Shown here in pieces: positions 22,601 through 30,965 of a stretch of DNA of 64,000 nt; the stretch's first letter is position 1; every line of letters begins with the position of its first letter. The stretch comes from Lateolabrax maculatus (lineage: Eukaryota > Chordata > Actinopteri > Acropomatiformes > Lateolabracidae), in assembly GCA_031216445.1 (NCBI GenBank), contig CM062215.1, positions 4,569,501 to 4,633,500 on the forward strand, in the 5' to 3' direction. Below the pieces are notes generated by a model, which worked only from the letters and a program-made list of their open reading frames with translations, did no database searches and was not told where the DNA came from. The position numbers and the translations under genes are program-made.

Positions 22601-23916
22601 TGCACCCTGACTGAATGTGAATGTGGTGATGCCTGCTCTCACAGAAGCAACGCTTTCATAGAGTTACAGTTAATCCTCCATGTTTATTCTGCATCTGAGA
22701 GCAACTTTAAATTGTTCAAATGCATGCACAACATATTGAGAGTCATAGTCGATGGACTGTTGAAGGAGTCCTAAATGTGAAAGATCATCTTGCAGTGCAT
22801 GAGAAGCTTAACTACACAACATCCTTCATTGTAAGCTTTTCAAACACTCACCGCAACTTCCATCACCTCACACTGGACTGCATGCACCTTGATTTCCTCC
22901 TGTGTCTGTTTTCATCTAACTCTGTGTTGTTTACCTCCAGCGTGCAATGTTCTGTACATCAACTCTGTGGACATGGAGTCTCTCACGGGGCCGCAGGCCA
23001 TCGCCAAGGCGATCAGTCAGACACTGGCGACCAACCCGCTGCCTGATGCGACCACCGTCCACTTCAAAGTGTCCACGCAAGGCATCACGCTCACCGACAG
23101 TCAGAGGAAGTGAGTCCACACGTGCAAGAAAACAGCACTCTCCCTTGAGATGACAGAAATGTTCTGTTCTTCCATATTTAATCAGATTTTAAACTCTTTT
23201 AGAAAGTAAGAGTTGTGTTTAAAATCGTATTTTGGCGACTTCCCAAGTTGAAATCTTGAAGAAGACAAGAAATAATTTAACTTAATTTAATAGATGCAGA
23301 ATGAAACTAATAGCCCCCACACACAAATACACAAACCTTGCTGAACACACTCACTACCCATGATAACTTGCGTGTGTTCGTCATTTCTCTTGCTGCAGAC
23401 TTTTCTTCAGGCGACACTATCCAATCAACACGGTAACCTACTGTGACACCGATCCCCAGGACAGAAAGTAAGACCCCTTTTCTTGTCCCAATATCAGTAA
23501 AACAAAACTTCTTTACATTGTTTCATCTTTTTAAAAATCTTATATTTTCTTTCCATAGATGGGGCAAAGAAGGAGGTGGCTCAGTGAAGTAAGTTTAAAA
23601 TACTTTATAGTTGGAATCATACAGAAAGATGAGGATGAATAGGGATTTCTTGCATCTCAGAAAACTGATTCTTCATCTACAAACACATCATGGTTGCATT
23701 TTCAGGTTATTTTGTTGCTAGAATATCAGCAAAATCCTAAATTCAGCTGCATACTAACTGCCGGGTATTTTCCTTAATCCCACCAGGCTTTTTGGATTCG
23801 TCGCAAGGAAACAAGGAAGCACAACAGACAATGTCAGCCACCTGTTTGCTGAGCTGGACCCAGATCAGCCCGCCTCCGCCATCGCCAGCTTCGTCTCCAA
23901 AATGATGAAGCGGTGA
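10169..23916 (+). CDS. tns1: tensin-1, C-terminal part (17 exons, partial gene)
   Basis: Tensin is a cytoplasmic focal-adhesion scaffold. Its SH2 domain binds phosphotyrosine and its PTB domain binds beta-integrin NPxY tails. The 17 exons join in phase without a break: 10169-11851, 13292-13372, 13914-14077, 14278-14422, 18616-18690, 19248-19274, 19651-19732, 20338-20909, 21002-21088, 21375-21503, 21680-21775, 21864-21941, 22059-22130, 22941-23109, 23399-23467, 23559-23588, 23787-23916. This gives 1228 codons plus stop. Tensin hallmarks in order are GPLDGSLYARVRKKDS, HTLSVSSDSGNSTAS, LSPQEKRELDQLLSG, PPGLAKTPLSALGLKPH, KFVQDTSKYWYKPDISREQ, FIIRDSHSFRGAYGLAMKV and LFGFVARKQGSTTDN. The phosphatase-like and C2 exons are upstream and missing. 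Linkage to igfbp5/igfbp2 selects tns1, since TNS3 lies beside IGFBP1/3. Whether it is a teleost a or b duplicate cannot be told. Confidence 0.95.
11852..13291 (+). other. tns1: tns1 intron with repeat fragment
   Basis: AT-rich intron. A degraded repeat lies near 12340-12430, and a long pyrimidine tract at about 13120-13280 leads into the next acceptor. I see no other gene; minus-strand open frames across 12800-13320 are low-complexity shadows of the pyrimidine tract. Confidence 0.8.
12340..12430 (+). repeat. Teleost dispersed repeat fragment
   Basis: The segment around CAGTGGCAAGGAAAAACTCC, preceded by ATGAGCAAGCACTTGGCGG, matches a string I recognise as very common in teleost introns. The class is not known to me. 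Confidence 0.5.
13292..13372 (+). CDS. tns1: tns1 exon
   Basis: 81 bp, phase 1 at both ends, so it can be skipped without a frameshift. Encodes EYNARIRGISESM followed by SDRHRSYSFS. The EYNARIRGI block is a tensin-1 signature. The donor TCTG|GTTTGT is weak. Confidence 0.85.
13914..14077 (+). CDS. tns1: tns1 exon
   Basis: 164 bp from TTTCAG|GGGTTC to AGAGAG|GTCAGC. Encodes GVRSRGMTPEV, GRRRTTSEGQYQSSHDN and ends NLALNPGGRPRE, matching the tensin segment ALNPGGRPKE. Leaves at a codon boundary. Confidence 0.9.
14278..14422 (+). CDS. tns1: tns1 exon
   Basis: 145 bp from CTCACAG|GGTCCC to CATGT|GTAGGT. Encodes GPMHSYREAFEDDEADG and a Ser/Pro tail with two VSPQTP/FPVSPQ-type repeats. HSYREAFE corresponds to the conserved HSYKEAFE of tensins. 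The donor is set by phase with the exon at 18616. Confidence 0.88.
14816..15679 (-). CDS. Secreted tandem C-type lectin-like domain protein (intronless)
   Basis: 287 aa from ATG at 15679-15677; the codon before it is GTG, not a start. Residues 1-19 are a clear signal peptide (ACILLLLSLSATFG), so the protein should be secreted. Domain 1 (about 20-130) has EYCRWFHTDLAPIS, the WIGL core and WTWSGG, but only cysteines 37 and 128, so the inner disulfide is absent. It keeps GQPEN where calcium/sugar-binding CTLDs have QPD or EPN. Domain 2 (about 131-287) has CREHHHDLASV, VWIGL, WLWVD, CAAL and HDC...FIC. All expected cysteines are present (147, 211, 218, 278, 286), but there is no EPN/QPD and a roughly 50-residue insert at about 222-271. 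Sequons: NHT (74), NVT (173), NGT (231). It resembles the teleost mannose-receptor-like soluble lectins. No intron is visible. Ligand unknown. Confidence 0.85.
   Translation of the reverse strand: MDQTFACILLLLSLSATFGKYVYVEEIKNRQDAQEYCRWFHTDLAPISNAHDTERLWRLAGNTNHFIWIGLERNHTDSEKWTWSGGGGVSTFFWEQGQPENRLLEDYGVIHNYKWRDFRAHYLNPFFCFSAVVVRERKTWEEALMYCREHHHDLASVASETEMLLIQKELRKNVTTAHVWIGLHFFPGGWLWVDRQPLAYEAWGQAGRTECPEVELKCAALQVMGGRRSGNGTDFTLATNAVMETGEVQAVAAYDSLSSFGARDAADVIEGEWEAHDCERKLHFICY
15735..15746 (-). promoter_or_regulatory. TATA-like element of the lectin gene
   Basis: Read on the minus strand, CTTTAAAAGCC lies about 60 bp before the ATG, a plausible TATA position for a short leader. On the other side of the gene, TTTATT at about 14587-14597 gives AATAAA on the minus strand, a possible polyadenylation signal about 220 bp past the stop. 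Confidence 0.35.
16150..16285 (+). repeat. Teleost dispersed repeat, decayed copy
   Basis: It starts with GTCAGTTTAATTTATACAGC, continues through AATCACAAATCAAAT and ends with AGAGCAACAGAGGAGGGTTC and AGGATGGACAGA. I recognise this order of blocks as a repeat widespread in percomorph genomes. No terminal repeats could be delimited. Confidence 0.6.
18616..18690 (+). CDS. tns1: tns1 exon
   Basis: 75 bp, phase 1 at both ends, from CCTGTAG|CTCGC to GGATCAG|GTCAG. Encodes SRSPPGLAKTPLSALGLKPH; the core PPGLAKTPLSALGLKPH is identical to vertebrate tensin-1. Confidence 0.95.
18785..19090 (+). repeat. Probable non-autonomous DNA-transposon remnant
   Basis: Opens with TTTAAAGGTGCAGTGTAGAC and ends near CTGCTGCCCTCTGGTGCTC. 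Both strings are familiar as the ends of a common teleost repeat. The interior is unremarkable and no target duplication was found. It lies in a tns1 intron. Confidence 0.4.
19248..19274 (+). CDS. tns1: tns1 27-bp microexon
   Basis: GCTGTCAG|ACTCTG to AGCAAG|GTAAGG; 27 bp, phase 1 at both ends. Adds D-SDSNDGEQ with a split final glycine or neighbour codon. It fits the reading frame with good splice sites, but it is short, symmetric and skippable, and I cannot confirm it from memory of the family. Confidence 0.55.
19582..19636. repeat. (GT)n microsatellite before a tns1 exon
   Basis: Compound GT/CTGT tract ending 14 bp before the acceptor of the exon at 19651, so it overlaps the polypyrimidine/branch-point zone. 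Confidence 0.92.
19651..19732 (+). CDS. tns1: tns1 exon
   Basis: 82 bp from ATCCTCAG|ATAATC to GATGG|GTGAGT, phase 1 in and phase 2 out. Encodes NRGFGDSRAQPFNVPLSSSS and IHSAD, equivalent to the tensin-1 segment PLSTSSPILSAD. Confidence 0.88.
19733..20337 (+). other. tns1: tns1 intron
   Basis: AT-rich intron; I see nothing in it apart from short AT repeats near 19900. Confidence 0.85.
20338..20909 (+). CDS. tns1: tns1 Ser/Pro-rich exon
   Basis: 572 bp from GTCCGCAG|AAGGAG to ATACG|GTGAGA, phase 2 in and phase 1 out. It is very GC-rich. It encodes about 190 residues of Pro/Ser-rich sequence with several SP motifs. Landmarks are GVHTVPGSP, HRTVATNTPPSP, repeated SPLIGR/SPLMGR, PAFPVSPQLPEKRHMSSGD and SHTLPDVSK. 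These mirror GVHTVPGSP, HRTVGTNTPPSP, LPEKRRMSVGD and SHTLPDFSK of tensin-1. Confidence 0.95.
21002..21088 (+). CDS. tns1: tns1 exon, start of SH2 domain
   Basis: 87 bp, phase 1 at both ends, after a 92-bp intron. Encodes DGYPDIKMNVKFVQDTSKYW and YKPDISREQ; the WYKPDISREQA stretch opens the SH2 fold. Confidence 0.95.
21375..21503 (+). CDS. tns1: tns1 exon, SH2 core
   Basis: 129 bp, phase 1 at both ends. Encodes INLLKDREPGAFIIRDSHSF and RGAYGLAMKV. The arginine of FIIRDS (codon 21419-21421) is the invariant phosphotyrosine-binding residue, and it is intact. Confidence 0.96.
21680..21775 (+). CDS. tns1: tns1 exon, SH2
   Basis: 96 bp, phase 1 at both ends. Encodes GDMTNELVRHFLIETSAKGV and RLKGCPNEPYF. 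VRHFLIET and KGCPNEP are strongly conserved in tensin SH2 domains. Confidence 0.96.
21864..21941 (+). CDS. tns1: tns1 exon, end of SH2
   Basis: 78 bp, phase 1 at both ends. Encodes GCLSALVYQHSMTPLALPCK and LMIPTK, the C-terminal helix and tail of the SH2 domain. Confidence 0.96.
22059..22130 (+). CDS. tns1: tns1 exon, SH2-PTB linker
   Basis: 72 bp, phase 1 at both ends. Encodes DPNEEALELATPTDPVVELL and KQGA. The linker is variable among tensins except for the closing LLKQGA. Confidence 0.93.
22131..22940 (+). other. tns1: tns1 intron with candidate cassette exon
   Basis: AT-rich intron. The only structure of note is a splice-bounded, frame-preserving 27-bp segment at 22541-22567, described separately. 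Confidence 0.75.
22541..22567 (+). CDS. tns1: Candidate alternative 27-bp tns1 exon
   Basis: TTACCTTACAG|TTCAG to CCCATG|GTAAAT. 27 bp, and phase 1 at both ends, so it would insert VQKVPEDAH between SH2 and PTB without disturbing either. No equivalent insert is known to me in mammalian TNS1. The frame and splice-site fit may be chance; transcript data are needed. Confidence 0.25.
22941..23109 (+). CDS. tns1: tns1 exon, PTB domain start
   Basis: 169 bp from ACCTCCAG|CGTGC to AGGAA|GTGAGT, phase 1 in and phase 2 out. Encodes ACNVLYINSVDMESLTGPQA, then VHFKVSTQGITLTDSQR. These are the first strands and helix of the tensin PTB domain. Confidence 0.96.
23399..23467 (+). CDS. tns1: tns1 exon, PTB
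   Basis: 69 bp, phase 2 at both ends. Encodes LFFRRHYPINTVTYCDTDPQ and DRK; LFFRRHYP is invariant in tensins. Confidence 0.96.
23559..23588 (+). CDS. tns1: tns1 30-bp exon, PTB loop
   Basis: 30 bp, phase 2 at both ends, from CCATAG|ATGGGG to GTGAA|GTAAGT. Encodes WGKEGGGSVK, the short loop that in mammals reads like W-x-K-x-x-G-G-x-P-x-K. Confidence 0.93.
23787..23916 (+). CDS. tns1: tns1 last coding exon, PTB end
   Basis: Acceptor CACCAG|GCTTTT; stop TGA at 23914-23916. Encodes LFGFVARKQGSTTDNVSHLF, then AELDPDQPASAIASFVSKMM and KR. The C-terminus is a few residues shorter than in mammals. Confidence 0.96.
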
Positions 23917-26900
23917 AACCTCCAACGTCCAAATGGCAGTGGCCATTTTTGAGAAATCTTCCTTCGTCATTGGTGTCTTTTTCGCCAGGACTCGATGATG
24001 TCCTTTTGTTTTTTGTTTTTTTCCGTTTCCTGTCGGTTTGTTTCCGTTTCCCTTCTCTCTCGTTTCTCTCTGCCTTGCTGGTTTGTCTTGACTTTGGTCT
24101 TTTTGTGGACGAGTCTCTATTTGAAGGATTCGGTGTGGATCCAGAGTGGCGCCGGTGGATGTGTGGTGTGGAGCTGTGAACGTGACAAACGTGGAGGCAA
24201 CCGACGGGAGAAAAATTTACTCGCAGGGTAACCTGTCCTGGAAGAAAATGCGAGGCTGAAGACTGAAGGAACAATGCTAAGTTCAGTTGGGGAACACGTA
24301 AGGACTCGTATGTTTCAGGGTTTTCTGTTCTGTTTTTGTTGATTGATTTACCAAAGGTAGTTGCAACACAAGTGCAAGAATGATGTAGCTATTAAGCCAT
24401 TATTATTTCCTCTTTTCAAAAGATGAAGTGTTGAACAAAAAAAAAAAAAAAGAAAAGAAAAGAAATACGGTTTCTTCTTGAACTCGTCTTCAGGAAAAAA
24501 GTTGGCCTTGACGGCTTTTAGCAAAACAGTGTCTGAAGACCTTATGCATGTTAGCTTGATCTTTAAGCTTGGTTCTTCTACCTTCCACAAAAGTCATTGT
24601 TAAAATCCTTAGAGTGGTCATTTCCGGGTCTGTTGTGTGTTGGAAAGGGCTCTGCAGTGAAACAACGACTGATCTAAACTGCGCATAGCAGACCAGACTA
24701 AAAAAAAAAAAAAAAAACGAAAAAAAAACAAACACAACACCACACTAAGGTCACCGCACTTTGTGTCAGTGCAGCCACACTTGCATCACCTCGGCCTCCG
24801 GTCCAAGCCTGATATCTCTCTCTCTCTCAAAAAACTCGCTTGTTGGATTACTTTTTTTTTTTTTTTTTCCCCTCGCCTGAAATCAGCAAGCTCCTGACAG
24901 CATGGCAGACGGGGAGAGAGGAGGACTGTTTGTCCACAAGATGGCGCCACTCATTCAGGCTTGGACCCTGCCAACCCCCCCAGACTTGCCCATCGCCAAC
25001 TGCTTGCAGTAGTGGATCTGTTGATAGACGCTGCCACTGAAACACACTGGAAATCACCAGGGACTGGCCCCATGACCTGGACCTATGCACTGTTCTTTAT
25101 GCATGTTGTTGTCCCGAAATGCACCCTCCCTCATAGCTACATTCAACATCACTGAAAACATTCTATGCTTTGTGCTAAAAACGACTTAAAAACCTTTAGA
25201 CAAGTACACTGAGGTTGTATGACTTGTCAAAGACTGCATGAAATAGACAACATTTTTGTACTCTTCTCAGAGTCCTGAAAAGAAGTAGACAACCCATTGT
25301 TGAAGTAGTCACATGATGGTGAGATGCTATATTTTTACTTATTTTTTTCCTTCACTTTTGGTCCATTTGAGCCAGGGTTACCTTTCACTGTATCAAGGAC
25401 AGTCCGTTCTTTGTTTTTCCTTCCACAGTGTCGTCAAAATTTACATTTAGATACCATTTAGGGCGATGGAAAAAAAAAACAAAAAAAAAAAAACACAAGG
25501 AGTTTCCACACTGTGCGCAAATGCCTGCTTGTTGAACACACGCTCAACCATTCACAATAAGCTAAGGAAAATTGATATTGATATAAATGTACATAGATAT
25601 ACTACTTTGAAAGGTGACATAGCGAAAAAGTATTTATTTTTGTTGCTTTGGTCCCTCATGATTACTCATATATACATATATTGTACAGTCTAGATAAAGA
25701 AGATTACCTAATGGGTTGAGAAAAAAAATATATACTTATTTTGGCTAATGATTTCAAAGTCTGACGATTTTGAAATGTGTTTGAATATATGGTGTACATT
25801 ACTTTGTACATGTATATGTTTGTTTTCGGCTTGTCATGTTTTTCATTTTTTGCGTTCTCTCAGAACGAGGTAGGGCATGAATGAGATAGAAGCCAAGAGT
25901 CTGAATTGCATGGACAGAAGCATTTGAGTGTGTTTCAACAGCGGAAACGCACTCATAGAAGCAAATGCGTTGTAGCTGGTAGATGTTAAGGTAAAGACAT
26001 GCCGATTTTTTTGTAAAAAGGGAAGCACGACAAAGTTCAGAAGCCAACCTCAAATGCAATATGAAAACAGCTGTATGCACCCATGACAGTTACAATTATA
26101 ATTTTGCCAAAGATTCAAACACTTTACACATCTATGCTGACTGACTGCATGTCGCTTTTTACGTTCAACTGCTACTCAGTTTCCATTTTTGTGTCTCACA
26201 CCTGAAATTAAACACCTCGCTCAGCTTAAGCAGCAAATTTAAGAAAGCTCAACCAGCCAGGACACAGAAATGTGTGTTATCGGTTATATAAGTAACACAG
26301 GGGCCCTTGCATTTATACAGCGAGACATTCAGCTGCAGACGACGAAAGCATGGACTTTTCTTTTTTTTTTCAAATTTGTTTTTACTGTGTCTCAATGCTC
26401 CAAAAATGTGTCGACCTCCATCGCCTGTTCAAGAGAGAACAGGCCTGCTGTGCCCCAATTGGAAGTGTGTAAACAAAGCACTTATTCACAATACCAAAAG
26501 AGGAGTGACATAAATTCCATATGGGTGTCAGTGCTGGAGGTAAATAAAGTTCGACGTGTCTCACCGTGATGCTAAAGCTCTACAGCTGCAGCTTTGTCAG
26601 ACTGCCAAAGGTGTCTTCTCTGGCCCTCTAAAAAAAAGTCAGTGATTTATTTATTCTTATTTATTCTTTTATTTTTCCTGACATGTTTTTAAAAATCTCG
26701 TTTCATCGTCGCATTATCCCATTGTCGCAGTTTTAACCAGTCGGTGTCAACGAACGGGGGAATGTATGGTGGCGCTTTATTAAAAGCAGAGAGGTACAGT
26801 GCACTTAAATCGACTACTAACAAGCTTTATGCCATTTTTAGTCATTTGGAGAAAAAAAACTAAATACAAAAAAATAATTTCTCTAAATTTAAAAAAAAAT

Positions 26901-27200
26901 CAAACATTGCATTGTACCTGTTGGCTTTGAGTCAAGAGTTACCTTGTTGTTTCAGTGAAAAAAGTGAATTCTGTGACCCCTATGTACAGACTTGTTGTAT
27001 GAATGTGTTACTACGGATGTACAAAAGGGTCTCAGATTTTGTTTGTGCTCATCATTTACATTATATTGTCATGGCTTACCTGTTCCTAAGGAGAAAAAAA
27101 ACATTAAAGCAATACAAATCAGTTACATTAAAGCTATGTGGGTGTTTTTTTGTGACTCGATAAATGGATTCAGAGCAATCTTGATTTTACTGCCAAAAGC
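23917..27200 (+). other. tns1: tns1 3' untranslated region (end uncertain)
   Basis: Long AT-rich, gene-free sequence after the stop, with A and T homopolymers at about 24429-24443, 24701-24730, 24850-24868 and 25469-25494. Possible polyadenylation signals are AATAAA at 26543-26548 and ATTAAA near 27103; AATAAA at 27438-27443 is a further candidate. Mammalian TNS1 also has a multi-kilobase 3' UTR. The true end cannot be set from sequence. Confidence 0.55.
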
Positions 27201-28419
27201 TTACGGAATTTGCTCATAATTTCCCTCCATTTGTTTTCCATTTCCATTTAGGCATCAGGCATCAACCTCCACCCATCGTCTTTCAGCTTCTCGGTCAGGT
27301 GTGCAGTTCCAGGCTGAATCTCCTAGTTAGGTTTAACATGTAACACCTTCGGGAGGTTCATTTAAAGCGCTGCGGGGCTCTCAAAATGCTGCTCGTCCCC
27401 CCCTCGTGTTCGGAGCTCAACCTCGATGCTCCAGATGAATAAAATGTGGCAACATCAAAGCCAGATTTTGGTCACTGTGAAAAGGAAAAACGCTTTGTTC
27501 AAAATCAAAACCTTCTTCGCATATGAAACATTTTTGCATAAGAATGGAAGAGTTGAAGGCACATGTGACCGTTGGTTCACCCGCTGCCCTGCTCACCTTT
27601 TGCTCCCCACCGCGTTACTTTACTGTCAAACTGCCGTCTGTTTTTAGTTGGTGCTTCCCCTGTGTGATCCTTTTGTGATGAGGGAGCTTTATTCCTGTTA
27701 ATTATTTGCATTTTAACACACTGTGTTTAAGCTGCAGGTGACTGCAAGGTCAAAGCGCCTAAAAGCCACAAGTTGAAGCAATACGCCATTCTCAATTTAA
27801 CATTTAAATAAGTTTGGCAGTGTGCTGAAAGGCAGAAATATGCCGCATTTTTATTCATCTGAGGTGAAGTCTTGTACCTTGTTGCTTTCAAGCCTTTCTG
27901 TACATATCCAGGAACATGAACACATGCAGAGTCTCAGAATATTAGTATTTGGTGTTTGCAACTTTCAGTGTGGGCCCTCCAACTAATGTATTTTTTATTT
28001 CTTTATTTATTTAGCCCTTTGGTTCTCTTCAGGTGGTTACTGGTTGCTCCCCAGTCCCCATTTGAGCAAGTTAATTTGGTAGTAGGCATCAACCACAGCC
28101 TGAAAATAAAATACTCCAGAGCTAAACTATCACACAAGGGCAAACAGATTGATAACAGGTGTGTGTTTGTGGCCGAGCCGCTGAGCCACGCGGGGAAACC
28201 CAACGCTACAGAATCAACAAGGCAGCCCTCCAAGCAGTAGCCCCGGTCTGTTTGTTTGTTCGGTGTTTGTTTCCAAGTTGAGCCCCGCCGCGCCTGAGAC
28301 GAACGAGAGTCCGAGGCGTGACAGACGGAGGCTGGCAATAAAGAAATACAATCAAAACTCTGTGAGGTTCTCACGGCTGCAGACAGTGTTCAAACTCGCA
28401 AATATGCATGACACACTTC

Positions 28420-28442
28420 CACACACACACACACACACACAC
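28420..28442. repeat. (CA)n microsatellite
   Basis: Uninterrupted CA run of about 11 units. Confidence 0.95.
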
Positions 28443-28837
28443 CCCCGACAAATTACATACGCACTGTCGCTTTCTGCTTCGCCGTGACACATTATGAGCT
28501 GTAAGGGAGGTACACGCTCCCACCAAGTGCTTCATGGGCCTCTTGGCTGGGTCCTGGCTTAGTTTACAGACACTACTACATATGCATTCGCCCCTCGAAA
28601 CAGACAGATTTAAAACTAACAGGCTGCGGATGGAAAGCTTTTTCCCGGCACCGTGATTTGATTTGACAACTTTTATTGGAACAAGGAATTCCCATTGACA
28701 GAAGTTTTCTTTTACAAGAGATCCCATGTGCGCAGAATGCGTTTTGCATTTCAGTGACATGAAACAGAGAGAAAACAAAGCAAACTCAAAACATGGTATC
28801 TGTCAAGGCAATGAAAACACAGCGAGAGTTCAAACAT

Positions 28838-28915
28838 GAGATCAGTGGCCCGGCGGTTAGCGTCCGCCCTGATACCGGGTGGCTTGGGGTTTTCGATCGA
28901 CCGCCAATTCATTGA
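28838..28915 (+). repeat. tRNA-related SINE-like fragment
   Basis: AGTGGCCCGGCGGTTAGCGT resembles a SINE A-box region, and GGGTTTTCGATCGACC is a degraded B box about 35 bp later. Small and unconfirmed. Confidence 0.35.
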
Positions 28916-30839
28916 ATTAAAAATCAGGACCATATGCCTCTTCGCTTTGAAATGGGCTTTGAAATGGGGAGGGCTGGGAGGTAAGCCGCTCGGATGGAAC
29001 GACATCCGCGCTGACGGTTGGTGTGAAGGGGGTTTCACGCCAGAGAACAAGCGGCAAGTCAGAGAAGTATCAAAAGTCTGCGGCCTGTGATCTACCAAGG
29101 CTCAAATACACCTGACGGAGCATTTTTAGCACTTACCTCGTCGACTAAAGCGCAAGCATTTCTCAAGCTTGTCTTCAGTTCCAACAGATCTATGTGATAA
29201 AACCTTCAATTTTAAGGAGTTAAACCGCCAGACAGATTTAATTTAAGGACGGAGTGCAGAGATGTCTTGAATAAGTTGGAATCCTCATGCATCTAATGAA
29301 ATAAGATTAATAGATATTCAAGTTTGGATTCTGCATTGCATTAAACACTAACCTGACATCTTTAACCAAATACTGACTTTAAAACAGTATTTCTAAAATA
29401 TTTGGGTACATCATCTGCGAACCATGAATGTCAGGGTATTTTCCTTGATAGGTGAACAACAACCTTTTTAATGCCTGGACGAAATTTCACTGACAGTTCA
29501 TCCAACAATTGTGGAGAATAAACTGTATTTACTGGCTGTCGTGTTTGACAAGTTAACCGCACCAAAGATGAGCAGCTTTCTTTAGTGAAGCTTTGTACAA
29601 AGAATAAAAGTACCAAAAATCTACTTTTTTAATGGCCTGTTGGGCTTCAGCGGGGCTCTGTATTTATAATGTTGAGAGAGAAAGAATGTTCCAAAAGTCC
29701 AGGGCTGAATCTTTGTCCCAGCACCTCCCTGCTTATACTCCTTTTTTTTAAAATCACGTTCATGCAGCACATGGCCAAAACATGAACACGAGCCTCTCAG
29801 CGTTGAAGTGAGCCAAAGTGTGCAGTGGAACAGTCTGTGGGAGGCATCTCACCCAGGTATGACCTTCCTACACAGAGACGCAGTCGTTTTGGAAAAACCT
29901 GACCTTTGTACATGCAGATGCCACTGGACTGTAAATATTCAAATAAGGGAAAATTCCCACTCCACTCTTATCAAATGGAAAAAATCAACCTGCTTGTTTT
30001 GGTTTGCACTCCACCTCCTCCATGAACTTTTTTTTTTTTTTTACTTCCCAAAGAGGACGGAGTCTCATTTTCTCTGATACAAAACAGATGAGAGTGATAG
30101 GTTTAATCCCTTGTGACCGCTCACAAGGCTGAGCAGCAGGTGCTTAGTAAAAGTGACGCTAAAAGCATAATTGCCTTTTTGCCGCCTCCAAACGTCCGTG
30201 AAATGATGATAGTGTCAGTGTGCAGGCTGATGATGAAGAGAAATCTTTTAGGAAATGATTAAAAGCTCATCAGTTATGTTCTCCTGCTCGAGTGCTGTTT
30301 CTGCCAGGGATAATCTCTTCAAGAGAAGCCTTGATTGAGTCCATTTGCCGCAGAAAACACCCTGACTCCTGTCATATCCGCAGTTTGAACGATTCACAGC
30401 CCCTGAGGATTTCGTTAAGATAACAGCGCGGAGTTCAGGCTAATTAGGGGTGGAAACGGTACATTGAGCTTCTCCTCAAATCCACATGTTGGTCAGAAAA
30501 AAGGCCCTGTTAGACTCTCGTCGTGTCCCTGCAACAGCTCACTGACTCCCTTTTAGATTCACACTGGTGTGAAATCTCTCCGGAACAGCGGTCGTGCATC
30601 AGAGTGCCCATCAGCGCTCGGATCTGCCACACCGACGTACATTTTCAGAGTCGCTGATTCAAATCAAAATCAGCTTTTAAAGGGTCAAGTTTCGTCAGAC
30701 TGAGAGGAGACTGTGAGGCATCGCAGTCAAGCATGGACTTAGATTTGGAAAGAACTGCGAGCAGGTTTCCTCCCTCCAGGATCAGGATAAGGACGAATGT
30801 TGAAAACTTTGCCAAGTGAATTGGAATTCTGAGGGAAAA

Positions 30840-30965
30840 ATTCAGCATTTTGGAAAGTATACGTATTCGCTTTCTTTCCGAGAGTTAGAAGAGAAGATCA
30901 AAGACCATTTGCTTAGGTTAGCATAAAGACTAAGAGAGTGTCAACCTTCATATTTAGGGTGCACA
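30840..30965 (+). repeat. Dispersed repeat family A, copy 1
   Basis: CATTTTGGAAAGTATACGTA, then GAGAGTTAGAAGAGAAGAT and TTAGGTTAGCATAAAGACTA. The blocks recur in the same order at about 39165-39510 and, in part, at 55335-55465. I know the consensus as an abundant percomorph repeat; its class is uncertain. Confidence 0.55.
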